Below are positions 10,900-22,800 of a stretch of 64,000 nt of DNA, one piece after another. Source of the DNA: Anisodus tanguticus (taxonomy: Eukaryota; Streptophyta; Magnoliopsida; Solanales; Solanaceae). The translations under genes and the position numbers were made by a program. The stretch spans positions 22,680,001 through 22,744,000 of the forward strand of contig CM067541.1 in NCBI GenBank assembly GCA_034509755.1. Direction: 5' to 3'. Every line of letters begins with the position of its first letter. Position 1 is the stretch's first letter. A model generated the notes under the pieces. It saw nothing but the letters and a program-made list of their open reading frames with translations. It ran no database searches and had not been told where the DNA came from.

Positions 10900-12370
10900 T
10901 TGCCCTTCGTAACCTGAATTAGAAATTGGCCATTGATGATGAATATAATGCTCTTATTGAAAATAAGATGTGGGAGTTGGTGCCCCGTTCGCATGGTGTC
11001 AATGTGATTCATTCTATGTGAATTTTTACTTGCAAGGAAAAATCTGATAGTTGTTTTGAGGGCATAAGACCCGTCTTGTAGGTGATGGCAAAACTCAACA
11101 GGTTGGCGTGGATTGTGGAGAGACATTTAGTTCGGCGGTCAAACCGGCATCTATTCGCATTGTTCTCAGTCTGGCTCTCTTAAAATCATGGCTCATTCAT
11201 CAGCTGGACGTGAAAAATGCATTCTTACACGGCAAACTCAAGGAAACTGTATACATGCATCAACCCTTGGATTTAAGGGACCTCGATCATCCAAACCATG
11301 TGTGCTTGTTGAAGAAGTCCTTATATGGGCTCAAATAGGCTCCTCGAGCCTGGTATAAAAGATTTGCATATTATGTGTCTACTCTTGGGTTTTTTCATAG
11401 CAAGTCTGATCATTCTCTGTTCATCTACCGTCACGGTTCTTCTCTGACATACATTTTGTTATATGTGGATGATATTATATTGACTGCTTCTTCTGATAAA
11501 CTGCGCAAGTCTATCATATCTCTTCTCAGCTCCGAATTTGCTATGAAAGACTTGGAGCCTTTGAGTTATTTTTTGGGTATCGTTGTAACTCGTCATGCAT
11601 GTAGTCTATTTTTGTCCCAAGGGAAGTATGCAGCAGAGATTATTGAACGGGCTGACATGTCATCCTGTAAGTCATCTCCTACTCCGGTTGACACAAAATC
11701 GAAGCTGAGTGCTAATTCTAGCACACCTTACAAGGATCTCTCCCACTATCGTAGTCTTGCGGGGGCTCTTCAGTATCTTACATTTACTAGGCCCGATATT
11801 ACTTCTGCAGTGCAGCAGGTGTGTTTATTTATGCATGATCCGAGGGAAGAACACATGTACTCTCTGAAACGCATTATGTGTTACATTCAGGGCACTCTTG
11901 ATTATGGTTTACATTTATATCCATCATCGATATCTACTCTCATGTCTTATACAAATGTTGATTGGGGTGGATGTCCAGATACCAAATATTTGACATTTGG
12001 TTATTGTGTGTTTGTTGGTGATAACTTGGTCTCTTGGTCGGCTAAACGCCAGGCTACTTTATCGCGTTCTAGCACGGAGGTCGAGTATCGAGGGGTAGCC
12101 AATGTGGTTTCTGAGTTATATTGGTTGTGTAACCTCCTCTTAGAGCTTCACTTTCCTATTCAGAAAGCTACATTGGTCTACTGCGATAATGTTAGTGCGA
12201 TATATCTCTGTGGGAATTCTGTCCAACATCAGCGCACTAAACATATCGAGATCGATATTCACTTTGTTCGCGAAAAAGGTAGCTCGTGGACAAGTACGTG
12301 TCTTGCATGTCCCTTCACGGTACCAAAATTGCTGACATCTTTACTAATGGTTTCCCTTAGTTCTGTTTGA
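10900..12370 (+). pseudogene. Copia C reverse transcriptase / RNase H, nearly continuous
   Basis: After a degraded start, the RT is open from 11108 (VDCGETFSS, HQLDVKNAFLHGKLKETVYMHQP, KKSLYGLK). It meets one stop at 11336, where a Gln codon is expected before APRAWYKRF. It is then open from 11375 to 12370 (331 codons) with the catalytic LLYVDDIILTAS intact near residue 27. RNase H follows: the usual YSDADW is YTNVDW, so the first catalytic Asp may be lost, while SRSSTEVEYR and CDNVSAIYL are kept. The last codons run out of frame before the expected C-terminus. The product would copy element RNA into DNA; the stop makes this copy inactive. Confidence 0.88.
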
Positions 12371-12421
12371 AGATTTTAGGGACAGTCTCAGCGTACAACA
12401 ACGTCCGCTATAACTGCAGGG

Positions 12422-12611
12422 TGTGATAAAATATACACAGTATATTCTTCTTATATTATTAGAGATCTTGTACATGTGTAATTATGATATTAGTCTTGTA
12501 TTAGGAAAATGTATATTTGATTTTCGTAATTATAGGCTAGGTTTACAATTGTATATCATGTATATAAATCTTTTACATTAATGAAAATAATCAAGAGATT
12601 ATTCTCTTTCA
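12422..12611 (+). repeat. 3' LTR of copia C (190 bp)
   Basis: It starts TGTGATAAAATATAC right after a purine-rich GCAGGG and ends ATTCTCTTTCA, a common copia LTR ending. It contains TATATAAATC near 12560. No second copy lies in the window, so the borders rest on the TG...CA ends alone. Confidence 0.65.
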
Positions 12612-12917
12612 ATGATTTTAACCAAAAATACAGTTAGAGATTTATATATAAGGGTTTAAAGATAAGTAGGTCGTATCCGATCCAAAGACCCTCTTAAATA
12701 AGTCCGGAATGGCTGATTAGGTTACGGATGTGTGAGAATAATGTGCAAGTGAAACACAATAATAAGCAAGTAAAATGAATCAACAAGCTAGATCTAGAAA
12801 TAAGTTATGAATAAAGCAAGAGCCGAAGCTGAGAATGGTGTATTAGCTTGAGAGAGATCTTGGTTATAACTGTGAGCTCAGAGAGAATACAATGTGTCTT
12901 TCATTCTCTTCTAAGTC
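12612..12917. other. Unassigned spacer left of the hAT at 12926
   Basis: No gene is visible. The sequence continues on the other side of the hAT (14640 onward) with a TATATAGG box-like motif. Confidence 0.5.
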
Positions 12918-13149
12918 TTGCATATTAGACCTGTCCATGACTCGGGTCGGCCCGGATCAGGTGGCTTTTTTTTCTGCTTGCCCAACCTTGGTTCGACCCT
13001 AACCCTATTTTATTTTTTAATTTTCAGCCCTGGCCCTGACCCTTCGGGGACCCTACGGGTCACGGGTCGTCCCGACCCGCTTTACAAAATAAAATAAAAC
13101 AGTAAGCAAACACTGCAATTCTACCCATTTAGTTATCCGATATAATTTG

Positions 13150-14000
13150 TCACCAATTAAAAATTACAACAAAAAGAAGCATGGAGTCATTAAAAATTAC
13201 AACAAAAAGAAGCATGGAGTCATTAAAAATTACACCAAAAATGTTTTTTCTTCTAGTGGAAGACCTATCAATGCACTTTACCATATTTGTAATGCTATAA
13301 AGTATTTCTCCAATAGGATTCAATCCAGATTGCACAATTAAATTCAAAATATGTGCACAACATTGAACATGACAAAAAAATTCACCATCAACAAGAAAAT
13401 ACTTGGAAAGAATGTGACTTTTAATCAATCTCATCATCGAAAAATTATATATAGCATTATCGGTTGTGATTGTAAGAACTTTGTGCTCCAAGTTCCATTG
13501 ACCCAAAAATAAGATTAACTCATCAGAAATACAAGTAGAATCATACGGAGGAACCAATGACCTAAATCTTATGATTCTTTTTTGCAAACACCAATTAGAA
13601 TCCACAAAGTGGGCAGTCACACATATATATTCTTCCCTAGTATATTTGCATTTCCAATTATCAGTTGTCAAACATACCTTTCTAGGAGCCTTAGCAATAA
13701 TCTCTTTCAAATTATCCCTCTCATTCACAAACATGACAAATAACTCTCTCGTGGCTGTTTGTCTACTAAAAGGTTTAAATTGCGGGTTTAACCTTCTAGC
13801 CATTCTCCTAAATCTTCTTACTTAACTTTATTTAAAATAGTGGAACCATCAGCATTAGTTTCAGCAGACAACATGTATTGTTTAATATCTTGATGCATCT
13901 TATGAGGACATCTTTCTAAATGGCGTTTCAAATGTGAAGTTCCATGTTTACTATTAGCAGTCAACTCACACTTACAATTAGTGCATATAGCTTTAGTCAT
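13150..14000 (-). pseudogene. hAT transposase with BED zinc finger, deleted and frameshifted
   Basis: Minus strand from 14000: CTNCKCEL ... SHLKRHLERC, a BED-type zinc finger (Cys-x2-Cys then His-x3-His) used by plant hAT transposases to bind DNA. After a frameshift near 13815, a 217-codon frame ends at 13150 with the RNase-H-like core opening (LNPQFKPFSR, VCLTTDNWKC, the usual Asp in the TTDNW segment, and CCAHILNLIVQ). About 60-100 residues between finger and core seem to be missing, and the C-terminal dimerisation domain is absent. The last codons run through a tandem repeat. It resembles the RICESLEEPER/DAYSLEEPER class but is clearly inactive. Confidence 0.85.
13158..13240. repeat. 33-bp tandem repeat in the hAT coding remnant
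   Basis: A unit starting ATTAAAAATTACAAC and ending CATGGAGTC is present twice exactly, plus a third partial copy. Confidence 0.85.
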
Positions 14001-14639
14001 CTCCGAGTTAGCCCCAATAATTTTCTCAAATTCAATCCAAACACCATATTGTTTTTGCTTCTTTAAAACTTGATTATATTCAATAAAATCATCATAGGTT
14101 TTTTTTTGCTACAGATGCATTAGAGGTACCTGTAGAATTGGCGTTGCTATTTACGTTAGCCCGTTCCATATTATAATTGAATTCTGTCAAATAAGAAAAA
14201 ACAAAAGTTAAAATATAAATGCAAACTTCTGTACCAAATAAGTATTAATATTGTATATAATTTTTTATGCACAAAATATACCAAATTAACTTCTGAAGGC
14301 TGTCACCGGAGAGGATAGGAGGTCCGAGTATGAGAAGAAGGGTGAACAGAAATGGAGAAGAAGGGGCGGCGGATTGAAGTGGAGAGGAGATGAGAGGAGA
14401 GGAGAGGAAGGTGTGCCGGAATGAACTGGAAATGAGATGAAGTGCGGTGGATTGTAGTGAAGTGAAAAGGATGCTGCTGAAGGGTTAACCCTTCACTTAT
14501 ATAGTGAATGGTTAAGTCACACGGGTCGGGTCGGTGATCGGGGCGGGGCGGGTAAGATATAAGCTGACCCTGGCCTTGGTTTGTTAGGTCGAGTCGGGCC
14601 GGGCGGGTCTCCGACCCGATGAACATGTCTATTGCATAT

Positions 14640-15240
14640 ATAGGACAAAACTCATACTATTATGACCCCATAAAGTTGTGATGATGTGAGCCTAATGATG
14701 TCTCCGTGCCCACGCGCGATGTGACAGGATTTGTTGGGAGTGAAGGTCAGTTGTAAAGATCCGTTGAGGTTTCCGAAACCATGAAACTTCTTGTATACGC
14801 TTAACGTGTCCGGATACATTTCTACCCGTTACACTTAATAAGTTATAATAAAGTCACAAAATATAAATCTCCTCCGTTCTTCTGTACAATGCATGATACA
14901 ACAAGCCATGCACCTGAAGCTAAGCTAGAATATTTCTAAATATATGTTGGTTTTAAAAAGATTTGATTCCTTTATAAATTGAGAAAAGGTCAAATTAGTT
15001 TCATCACTTCCCAAGAAATGGAGAAGGCAGGAAGAAATAAAGTGCATCAATCAAGAAAAGAGATAGTAGTGTCAATTGAAATTTGCACGGTTAGAATGGA
15101 ATAATGTACTTGTTTTCGTGGAGTTTGATATATTTTTTGCCATTTTATGTTGAGTTTTAAATTTTTTGTGTCATGACCAATATAACCTATGAGATATTAT
15201 GATATATAAATTTATGCTACGGGAAATATAAACTTATGCC
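14640..15240. other. Unassigned spacer
   Basis: AT-rich sequence with no gene, LTR pair or inverted repeat that I can support. Confidence 0.5.
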
Positions 15241-15243
15241 GTG

Positions 15244-15345
15244 TAGGAATGGCAAAACTAAAGGCCACCCCGAAATAGAGGCATTTGTGTTACTGACCCG
15301 ATTCAGTTCGATCCAATCTAAATTCGAGATGGGACTAATTTATTA
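15244..15345. mobile_element. Possible truncated end of a hAT element
   Basis: TAGGAATGGCAA at 15245 resembles the TAGGGATGGCAA terminus seen at 2029-2831 and is followed by GACCCGATTC/GATCCAATC-type motifs. No matching second end or 8-bp duplication was found. Confidence 0.3.
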
Positions 15346-15369
15346 GGGCATAGGGCACCGTATAAGAAG

Positions 15370-15720
15370 CAACAATAACCCCAAAATAACACAAATCTCA
15401 TTAGTTTAAGTCTGAGGCTACGGCGAAAACAGAGACAAGTGGGAGTTTCAATTGGTGGTTTTGCCCCTCTCGTCAATTCTCCGCCACCAATTTACAAAAC
15501 CACCCTATACTCCCTCTCTCCGTCCCAATTTATATGTGTAATGAGGCTATGAAGAATTTGAAAGATGAATGAATCAAATGAGTATAGCCATTGTGCTGGA
15601 AAAAACTGAATCGTTGGCATGGCATCTTAGATGGGTCTGTGAGATTTGGAGGAGAAAGTTCCATTTTTTGTGGGTTTTTTTTTCTGTCTCATAAAGACTA
15701 ACTGATGCTTGCAGCCATGG
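15370..15720. repeat. Founder-like segment shared with 42930-43370
   Basis: The stretch AAATCTCATTA.TTTAAGTCTGAGGCT, then AATTGGTGGTTTTGC and TGATGCTTGCAGCCATGG, occurs in the same order here and at 42950-43360. This one leads into the 0.4-kb array. Confidence 0.8.
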
Positions 15721-18700
15721 CGGTTTATTTTTAAGCTCTTTAGGTTTTATGTCTGAGAAAAGGTGAATCTGAGCCTACTCCATTGCCTTGATTGTGCTAA
15801 AAGATTGAGTCTTTGGTGATTCTTTTGATAAATGGTGGTGCCTAAAAATGTTTTCTTCTGATATGGGTGTGTTTAAAGATCTGTTCTTTTGATATTGGTG
15901 TGCTTAAAGATCAGTTCTTTTGATATTGGTATGCTTAAAGATCAGTTCTTTTGATATGAGTGTGCCTAAAATTTTGTAAAAACCATCATTTTGGTGAAAG
16001 AAATGGAAAGAGTTTGTCTTCTTTGGAAGATGTATGAATCAGATGTGTATAGCAAATTGAGCTGGAAAAAATGTATCTTTGGCGTGGCAGCTCTGATGGG
16101 TCTGTGAGATTTGGAGGAGAAAGTTGCATTTTTTGTGGTGTTTCTTTTCTGTCGCATAAAGACTAACTGATGCTTGCAACCATGGTGGTTTATTTTTAAG
16201 CGCTTTAGGTTTTATGTCTGAGAAAAGACGAATCTGAGCCTACTCCATTGCCTTGATTGTGCTAAAAGATTATGTCTTTGGTGATTCTTTTGATATATGG
16301 GTGTGCCTAAAAATATTTTATTTTGATATGGGTGTGCTTAAAGATTTGTTCTTTCGATATGGATGTGCCTAAAATTTTGTAAAAAACATCCTTTTGGTGA
16401 AAGAAATGGAAAGATTATCTTCTTTGGAATATGTATGATTCAGATGTTTATAGCAAATTGAGTTGGAAAAAATATATCTTTGGCGTGGCAGCTCAAATGG
16501 GTCTGTGAGATTTGGAGGAGAAAGTTCTATTTTTTGTGGTGTTTTTTTTCTGTCTCATAAAGACTAACTGATGCTTGCAGCCATGGTGGTTTATTTTTAA
16601 GCTCTTTAGGTTTTATGGCTAAGAAAAGGCGAATCTGAGCCTACTCCATTGCCTTGATTGTGCTAATTGTGCTAAAAATTGAGTCTTTGGTGATTCTTTT
16701 GATATATGGGTGTGCCTAAAAATGTTTTCTTTTAATATGGGTGTGCTTAAAGATCTGTTCTTTTAATATGGGTGTGCTTAAAGATATGTTCTTTTGATAT
16801 GAGTTTGCCTAAAATTTTGTAAAAACCATCCTTTTGGTGAAAGAAATGGAAAGATTTTGTCTTCTTTGGAAGGCGTATGAATCAGATGTGTATAGCAAAT
16901 TGAGCTGGAAAAAAATGTATCTTTGGCGTGGCAGCTCAAATGGGCCTGTGAGATTTGGAGAAAGTGCCATTTTTTGTGGTGTTTCTTTTCTGTCTCATAA
17001 ATACTAACTGATGCTTGCAGCCATGGTTGTTTATTTTTAAGCTTTTTAGGTTTTATGTCTGAGAAAAGGCGAACCTGAGCCTACTCCATTGCCTTGATTG
17101 TGCTAAAAGATTGAGTCTTTGGTAATTCTTTTGATACATGGGTGTGCCTAAAAATGTTTTCTTTTGATATGTGTGTGCTTAAAGATATGTTCTTTTGATA
17201 TGGGTGTGCTTAAATATCTGTTCTTTTGATATGGGTGTGCCTAAAATTTATTAAAAACCATCTTTTTGGTGAAAGAAATGGAAAGATTTTGTCTTCTTTG
17301 GAAGATGTATGAATCAGATGTGTATAGCAAATTGAGATGGAAAATAAATGTAGCTTTGGCGTGGTAGCTCAGATGGGTCTGTGAGATTTGGAGGAGAAAG
17401 TTCCATTTTTTGTGGTATTTCTTTTCTGTCTCATAAAGACTAACTGATGCTTGCAGATATTATGATTTATTTTTAAGCTCTTTAGGTTTTATGTCTGAGA
17501 AAAGGCGAATTTGAGCCTACTCCATTGCCTTGATTGTGCTAAAAGATTGAGTCTTTGGTGATTCTTTTGATATATGGATGTGCCTAAAAATGTTTTCTTT
17601 TGATATGGTTTGTACTTAAAGATCTGTTCTTTTGATATGGGTGTGCCTAAAATTTTGTAAAAACCATCATTTTGGTGAAATAAATGGAAAGATTTTGTCT
17701 TCTTTGGAAGATGTATGAATCAGATATGTATAGCAAATAGAGCTGGAAAAAATGTATCTTTGGCATGGCAGCTCAGATGTGTCTATGAGATCTGGAGGAG
17801 AAAGTTCCATTTTTTGTGGTATTTCTTTTCTGTCTCATAAATACTAACTGATGCTTGCATCCATGGTGGTTTATTTTTAAGCTCTTTAGGATTTATGTCT
17901 GAGAAAAGGCGAATATGAGCCTACTCCATTGCCTTGATTTGGCTAAATGATTGAGTCTTTGGTGATTCTTTAGATACATGGGTGTGCCTAAAAATGTTTT
18001 CTTTTGATATGGTTGTGCTTAAAGATCTGTTCTTTTGATATGGGTGTGCCTAAAATTTTGTAAAAACCATCCTTTTGGTGAAAGAAATGGAAAGATTTTG
18101 TCTTCTTTGGAAGATGTATGAATCAGATGTGTATAGCAAATTGAGATGGAAAATAAATGTAGCTTTGGTGTGGTAGCTCATATGGGTCTGTGAGATTTGG
18201 AGGGGAAAGTTTCATTTTTTGTGGTATTTCTTTTCTGTCTCATAAAGACTAACTGATGCTTGCAACCTTGGTGGTTTATTTTTAAGCTCTTTAGGTTTTA
18301 TGTCTGAGAAAAGGCGAATCTGAGCCTACTCCATTGCCTTGATTGTGCTAAAAGATTGAGTCTTTGTTGATTCTTTTGATATATGGGTGTGCCTAAAATG
18401 TTTTCTTTTGATATGTGTGCTTAAAGATCTGTTCTTTTAATATGGTTTGCCTAAAATTTTGAAAAAACCATCATTTTGTTGAAAGAAATGGGAAGATTTT
18501 GTCTTCGTTGGAAGATGTATGAATCAGATGTGTATTTCAAATTGAGCTGGAAAAAATGTATCTTTGGCATGGCAGCTCAGATAGGTTTGTGAGATTTGTA
18601 GGAGAAAGTTCCATTTTTTGTGGTGTTTCTTTTCTGTCTCATAAAGACTAACTGATTCTTGTAGCTATGGTGGTTTATTTTTAAGATCTTTAGGTTTTAT

Positions 18701-19664
18701 ATCTGAGAAAAGGCGAATCTGAGCCTACTCCATTGCTTTGATTGTGCTAAAAGATTGAGTCTTTGGTGATTCTTTTGATATATGGATGTGCCTAAAAATG
18801 TTTTCTTTTGATATGGGTGTGCTTAAAGATCTGTTCTTTTAATATGGTTGTGCTTAAAGATCTGTTCTTTTGATATGGGTGTGCCTAAAATTTTGTAAAA
18901 ACCATCCTTTTGGTGAAATAAATGGAAAGATTTTGTCTTCTTTGGAAGATGTATGAATCAGATGTGTATAGCAAATTGAGCCGGAAAAAAATGTATCTTT
19001 GGCGTGGCAGCTCAGATGGGTCTGTGAGATTTGGCGGAGAAAGTTCCATTTTTTGTGGTATTTCTTTTCTGTCTCATAAATACTAACTGATGCTTGCAGC
19101 CATGGTTGTTTATTTTTAAGCTTTTTAGGTTTTATGTCTGAGAAAAGGCGAATCTGAGCCTATTCCATTGCCTTGATTTTGCTAAAAGATTGAGTCTTTG
19201 GTGATACTTTTGATATATGGACGTGCCTAAAAATGTTTTCTTTTGATATGGGTGTGCTTAAAGATCTGTTCTTTTGATATGGGTGTGCTTAAAGATCTGT
19301 TCTTTTGATATGGGTGTGCTTAAAGATCTGTTCTTTTGATATGGGTGTGCCTAAAATTTATTAAAAACCATCTTTTTGGTGAAAGAAATGGAAAGATTTT
19401 GTCTTCTTTGGAAGATGTATGAATCAGATGTGTATAGCAAATTGAGATGGAAAATAAATGTAGCTTTGGTGTGGTAGCTCATATGGGTCTGTGAGATTTG
19501 GAGGGGAAAGTTCCATTTTTTGTGGTATTTCTTTTCTGTCTCATAAAGACTAACTGATGCTTGCAACCTTGGTGGTTTATTTTTAAGCTCTTTAGGTTTT
19601 ATGTCTGAGAAAAGGCGAATCTGAGCCTACTCTATTGCCTTGATTGCGTTAAAAGATTTAGACA
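15531..19664. repeat. Tandem array of a ~400-468 bp unit, about 10 copies
   Basis: The marker ACTAACTGATGCTTGCAG recurs at about 15697, 16162, 16562, 17003, 17437, 17842, 18250, 18648, 19082 and 19550, in one orientation. Each unit has the order GAAATGGAAAGATTTTGTC, CTGGAAAAAATGTATC, TTGGAGGAGAAAGTTCC, the marker with CCATGG, GAATCTGAGCCTACTCC, then a run of short subrepeats. Unit length varies mostly because the number of ~31-bp subrepeats varies. Frames across units (about 60-70 codons on the minus strand) are not kept consistently, so coding is unlikely. It ends where unrelated sequence starts near 19665. Confidence 0.92.
15840..15970. repeat. 31-bp subrepeats within the 0.4-kb unit (example)
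   Basis: Copies of TTCTTTTGATATGGGTGTGC followed by TTAAAGATCTG stand head to tail. Here there are about four; the unit at 19225-19350 has four, and others have two or three. Confidence 0.9.
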
Positions 19665-19870
19665 TTTGCTCTAATTCTCTTTGAGGTTAGGGCATTGAAT
19701 AAACGACTTAGGGGCATTGCCTTTTGCACTAAAGCCTAAACCCAAGTGAATAAGGATGTGATAAATTTTTACAAGATGCTTGAATTTTCAAATATTTGAG
19801 CTGATTTGTTTCTTGGCTTGCAAAATTAAGTCAAACGTGTGACAGTGTGATTTGGTTTATCGACATAAAC
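19665..19870. other. Spacer between the two satellite arrays
   Basis: About 200 bp with no repeats and no gene that I recognise. Confidence 0.6.
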
Positions 19871-22800
19871 AAGAAGTCATACTTATTGCTATTCTCTTTT
19901 GATTGAATTTGTTTACTTATGTACATGAAAGATTTCACCCTAAACGATGAGTATATTCAAGTAAGTTATGGATTAAACATTCAAATGAAGCTTTTTGTCA
20001 TAGTTACTCTGATAGATGAGACCTCTATTAGCTTTATGTTATCAGGACTAATCTAAAGAAGTTTCTTTCATTGATGAATGATCTATACAACAAGTCATAC
20101 TTCGTTTTATCATACTTCTTATTGTTCTCCTTCAATTGGATTTGCTTACACTATGCATGAAGGAATTCCTCCTAAATGATAAGAAATTTAAGTAAGCTAT
20201 GGATTAAACATCCAAATGAAGCTTTTAGTCATAGTTACTTAGATAGATGAGACCTCTATTATCTTTATGTTATCAGGAGTAATCTAAAGAAGTTTCTTTC
20301 GTTGATGAATGATCTATACAAGAAGTCATGCTTCGTTTTATCATACTTCTTAATGTTCTCCTTCAATTGGATTTACTTACACTATGCATGAAGAAATTCC
20401 TCCTAAATGATGAGAAATTTAAGTAAGTTATGGATTAAACATCCAAATGAAGATTTTTGTCATAGTTACTCTGATAGGTGAGACCTTTATTAGCTTCATG
20501 TTATCAGAACTAATCTAAAGAAGTTTCTTTTGTGGATGAATGATCTATACAAGAAGTCGTACTTCGTTTTATCATACTTCTTATTGTTCTCCTTCAATTG
20601 GATTTGCTTACACCATGCATGAAGGAATTCCTCCTAAATGTTGAGAAATTTGAGTAAGCTATGGATTAAACATCCAAATGAAGCTTTTAGTCATAGTTAC
20701 TCTGATAGATGAGATCTCTATTAGCTTTATGTTATCAGGACTAATGTAAATAAGTTTCTTTCGTTGATGAATGATCTATACAATAAGTCATACTTCGTTT
20801 TATCATACCTCTTATTGTCCTCTTTCAATTGGATTTGCTTACACTATGCAAGAAGGAATTCCTCCTAAATGATGAGAAATTTAAGTAAGCTATGGATTAA
20901 ACATCCAAATGAAGCTTTTTGTCATAGTTACTCTGATAGATGAGACCTCTATTAGCTTTATGTTATCAGGACTAATCTAAAGAAGTTTCTTTCGTTGATG
21001 AATGATCTATACAAGAAGTCATACTTCGTTTTATCATACTTCTTAATGTTCTCTTTCAATTGGATTTGCTTACACTATGCATGAAGGAATTCCTCCTAAA
21101 TGATGAGAAATTTAAGTAAGCTATGGATTAAACATCCAAATGAAGCTTTTTGTCATAGTTACTCTGATAGATGAGACCTCTATTAGCTTTATGTTATCAG
21201 GACTAATCTAAAGAAGTTTCTTTCGTTGATGAATGATCTATACAAGAAGTCGTACTTCGTTTTATCAGACTTCTTACTATTCTCCTTTAATTGGATTTTC
21301 TTACACCGTGCATGAAGGAATTCCTCCTAAATGTTGAGAAATTTGAGTAAGCTATGGATTAAACATCCAAATGAAGCTTTTTGTCATAGTTACTCTGATA
21401 GATGAGATCTCTATTAGCTTTATGTTATCAGGACTAATGTAAATAAGTTTCTTTCGTTGATGAATGATCTATACAATAAGTCATACTTCGTTTTATCATA
21501 CCTCTTACTGTCCTCCTTCAATTGGATTTGCTTACACTATGCCTGAAGGAATTCCTCCTAAATGATGAGAAATTTAAGTAAGTTATGTATTAAACATCCA
21601 AATGAAGCTTTTTGTCATAGTTACTCTGATAGATGAGACCTCTATTAGCTTTATCTTATCAGGACTAATCTAAAGAAGTTTCTTTCGTGGATGAATGATC
21701 TATACAAGAAGTCGTACTTCGTTTTATCAGACTTTTTACTGTTCTCCTTCAATTGGATTTGCTTACACCGTGCATGAAGGAATTCCTCCTAAATGATGAG
21801 AAATTTAAGTAAGTTATGGATTAAACATCCAAATGAAGCTTTTTATCATAATTACTCTGAAAGATGAGACCTCTATTAGCTTGATGTTATCAGGAGTAAT
21901 CTAAAGAAGTTTCTTTCGTTGATGAATGATCTATACAAGAAGTCATACTTCGTTTTATCATACTTCTTAATGTTCTCTTTCAATTGGATTTGCTTACACT
22001 ATGCATGAAGGAATTCCTCCTAAATGATGAGAAATTTAAGTAAGCTATGGATTAAACATCCAAATGAAGCTTTTTGTCATAGTTACTCTGATAGATGAGA
22101 CCTCTATTAGCTTTATGTTATCAGGACTAATCTAAAGAAGTTTCTTTCGTTGATGAATGATCTATACAAGAAGTAGTACTTCGTTATATCAGACTTCTTA
22201 CTGTTTTCCTTCAATTGAATTTTCTTACACCGTGCATGAAGGAATTCCTCCTAAATGATGAGAAATTTAAGTAAGCTATGGATTAAACATCCAAATGAAG
22301 CTTTTTATCATAGTTACTCTGATAGGTGAGACCTTTATTAGCTTCATGTTATCAGAACTAATCTAAAGAAGTTTCTTTTGTGGATGAATGATCTATACAA
22401 GAAGTCGTACTTCGTTTTATCAGACTTCTTACTGTTCTCCTTCAATTGGATTTGCTTACACCATGCATGAAGGAATTCCTCCTAAATGTTGAGAAATTTG
22501 AGTAAGCTATGGATTAAACATCCAAATGAAGCTTTTTGTCATAGTTACTCTGATAGATGAGATCTCTATTAGCTTTATGTTATCAGGACTAATGTAAATA
22601 AGTTTCTTTCGTTGATGAATGATCTATACAATAAGTCATACTTCGTTTTATCATACCTCTTATTGTCCTCCTTCAATTGGATTTGCTTACACTATGCAAG
22701 AAGGAATTCCTCCTAAATGATGAGAAATTTAAGTAAGCTATGGATTAAACATCCAAATGAAGATTTTTGTCATAATTACTATGATAGATGAGACCTCTAT

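Larger units (their letters stand above)
10861..12611 (+). mobile_element. Copia element C, 5'-truncated
   Basis: This is the 3' part of a Ty1/copia element of the same family as element A: reverse transcriptase, RNase H, a short untranslated region and one LTR. The gag, protease and integrase parts and the 5' LTR are missing, so no target duplication can be tested. It has fewer lesions than element A. Confidence 0.9.
12926..14631 (-). mobile_element. hAT transposon with broken transposase (1,706 bp)
   Basis: The terminal inverted repeats are TAGACCTGTCCATGAC at the left and, complemented from the right, TAGACATGTTCATCGGG. Both subterminal zones are rich in CGGGTCGG-type motifs in both orientations. 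It carries pieces of a hAT transposase on the minus strand. The 37968-38731 element has the same kind of ends, so the two belong to one family, distinct from the TAGGGATGGCAA family. Confidence 0.93.
12918..14639. repeat. Perfect 8-bp target duplication TTGCATAT of the hAT at 12926-14631
   Basis: TTGCATAT at 12918-12925 is repeated exactly at 14632-14639. Confidence 0.95.
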
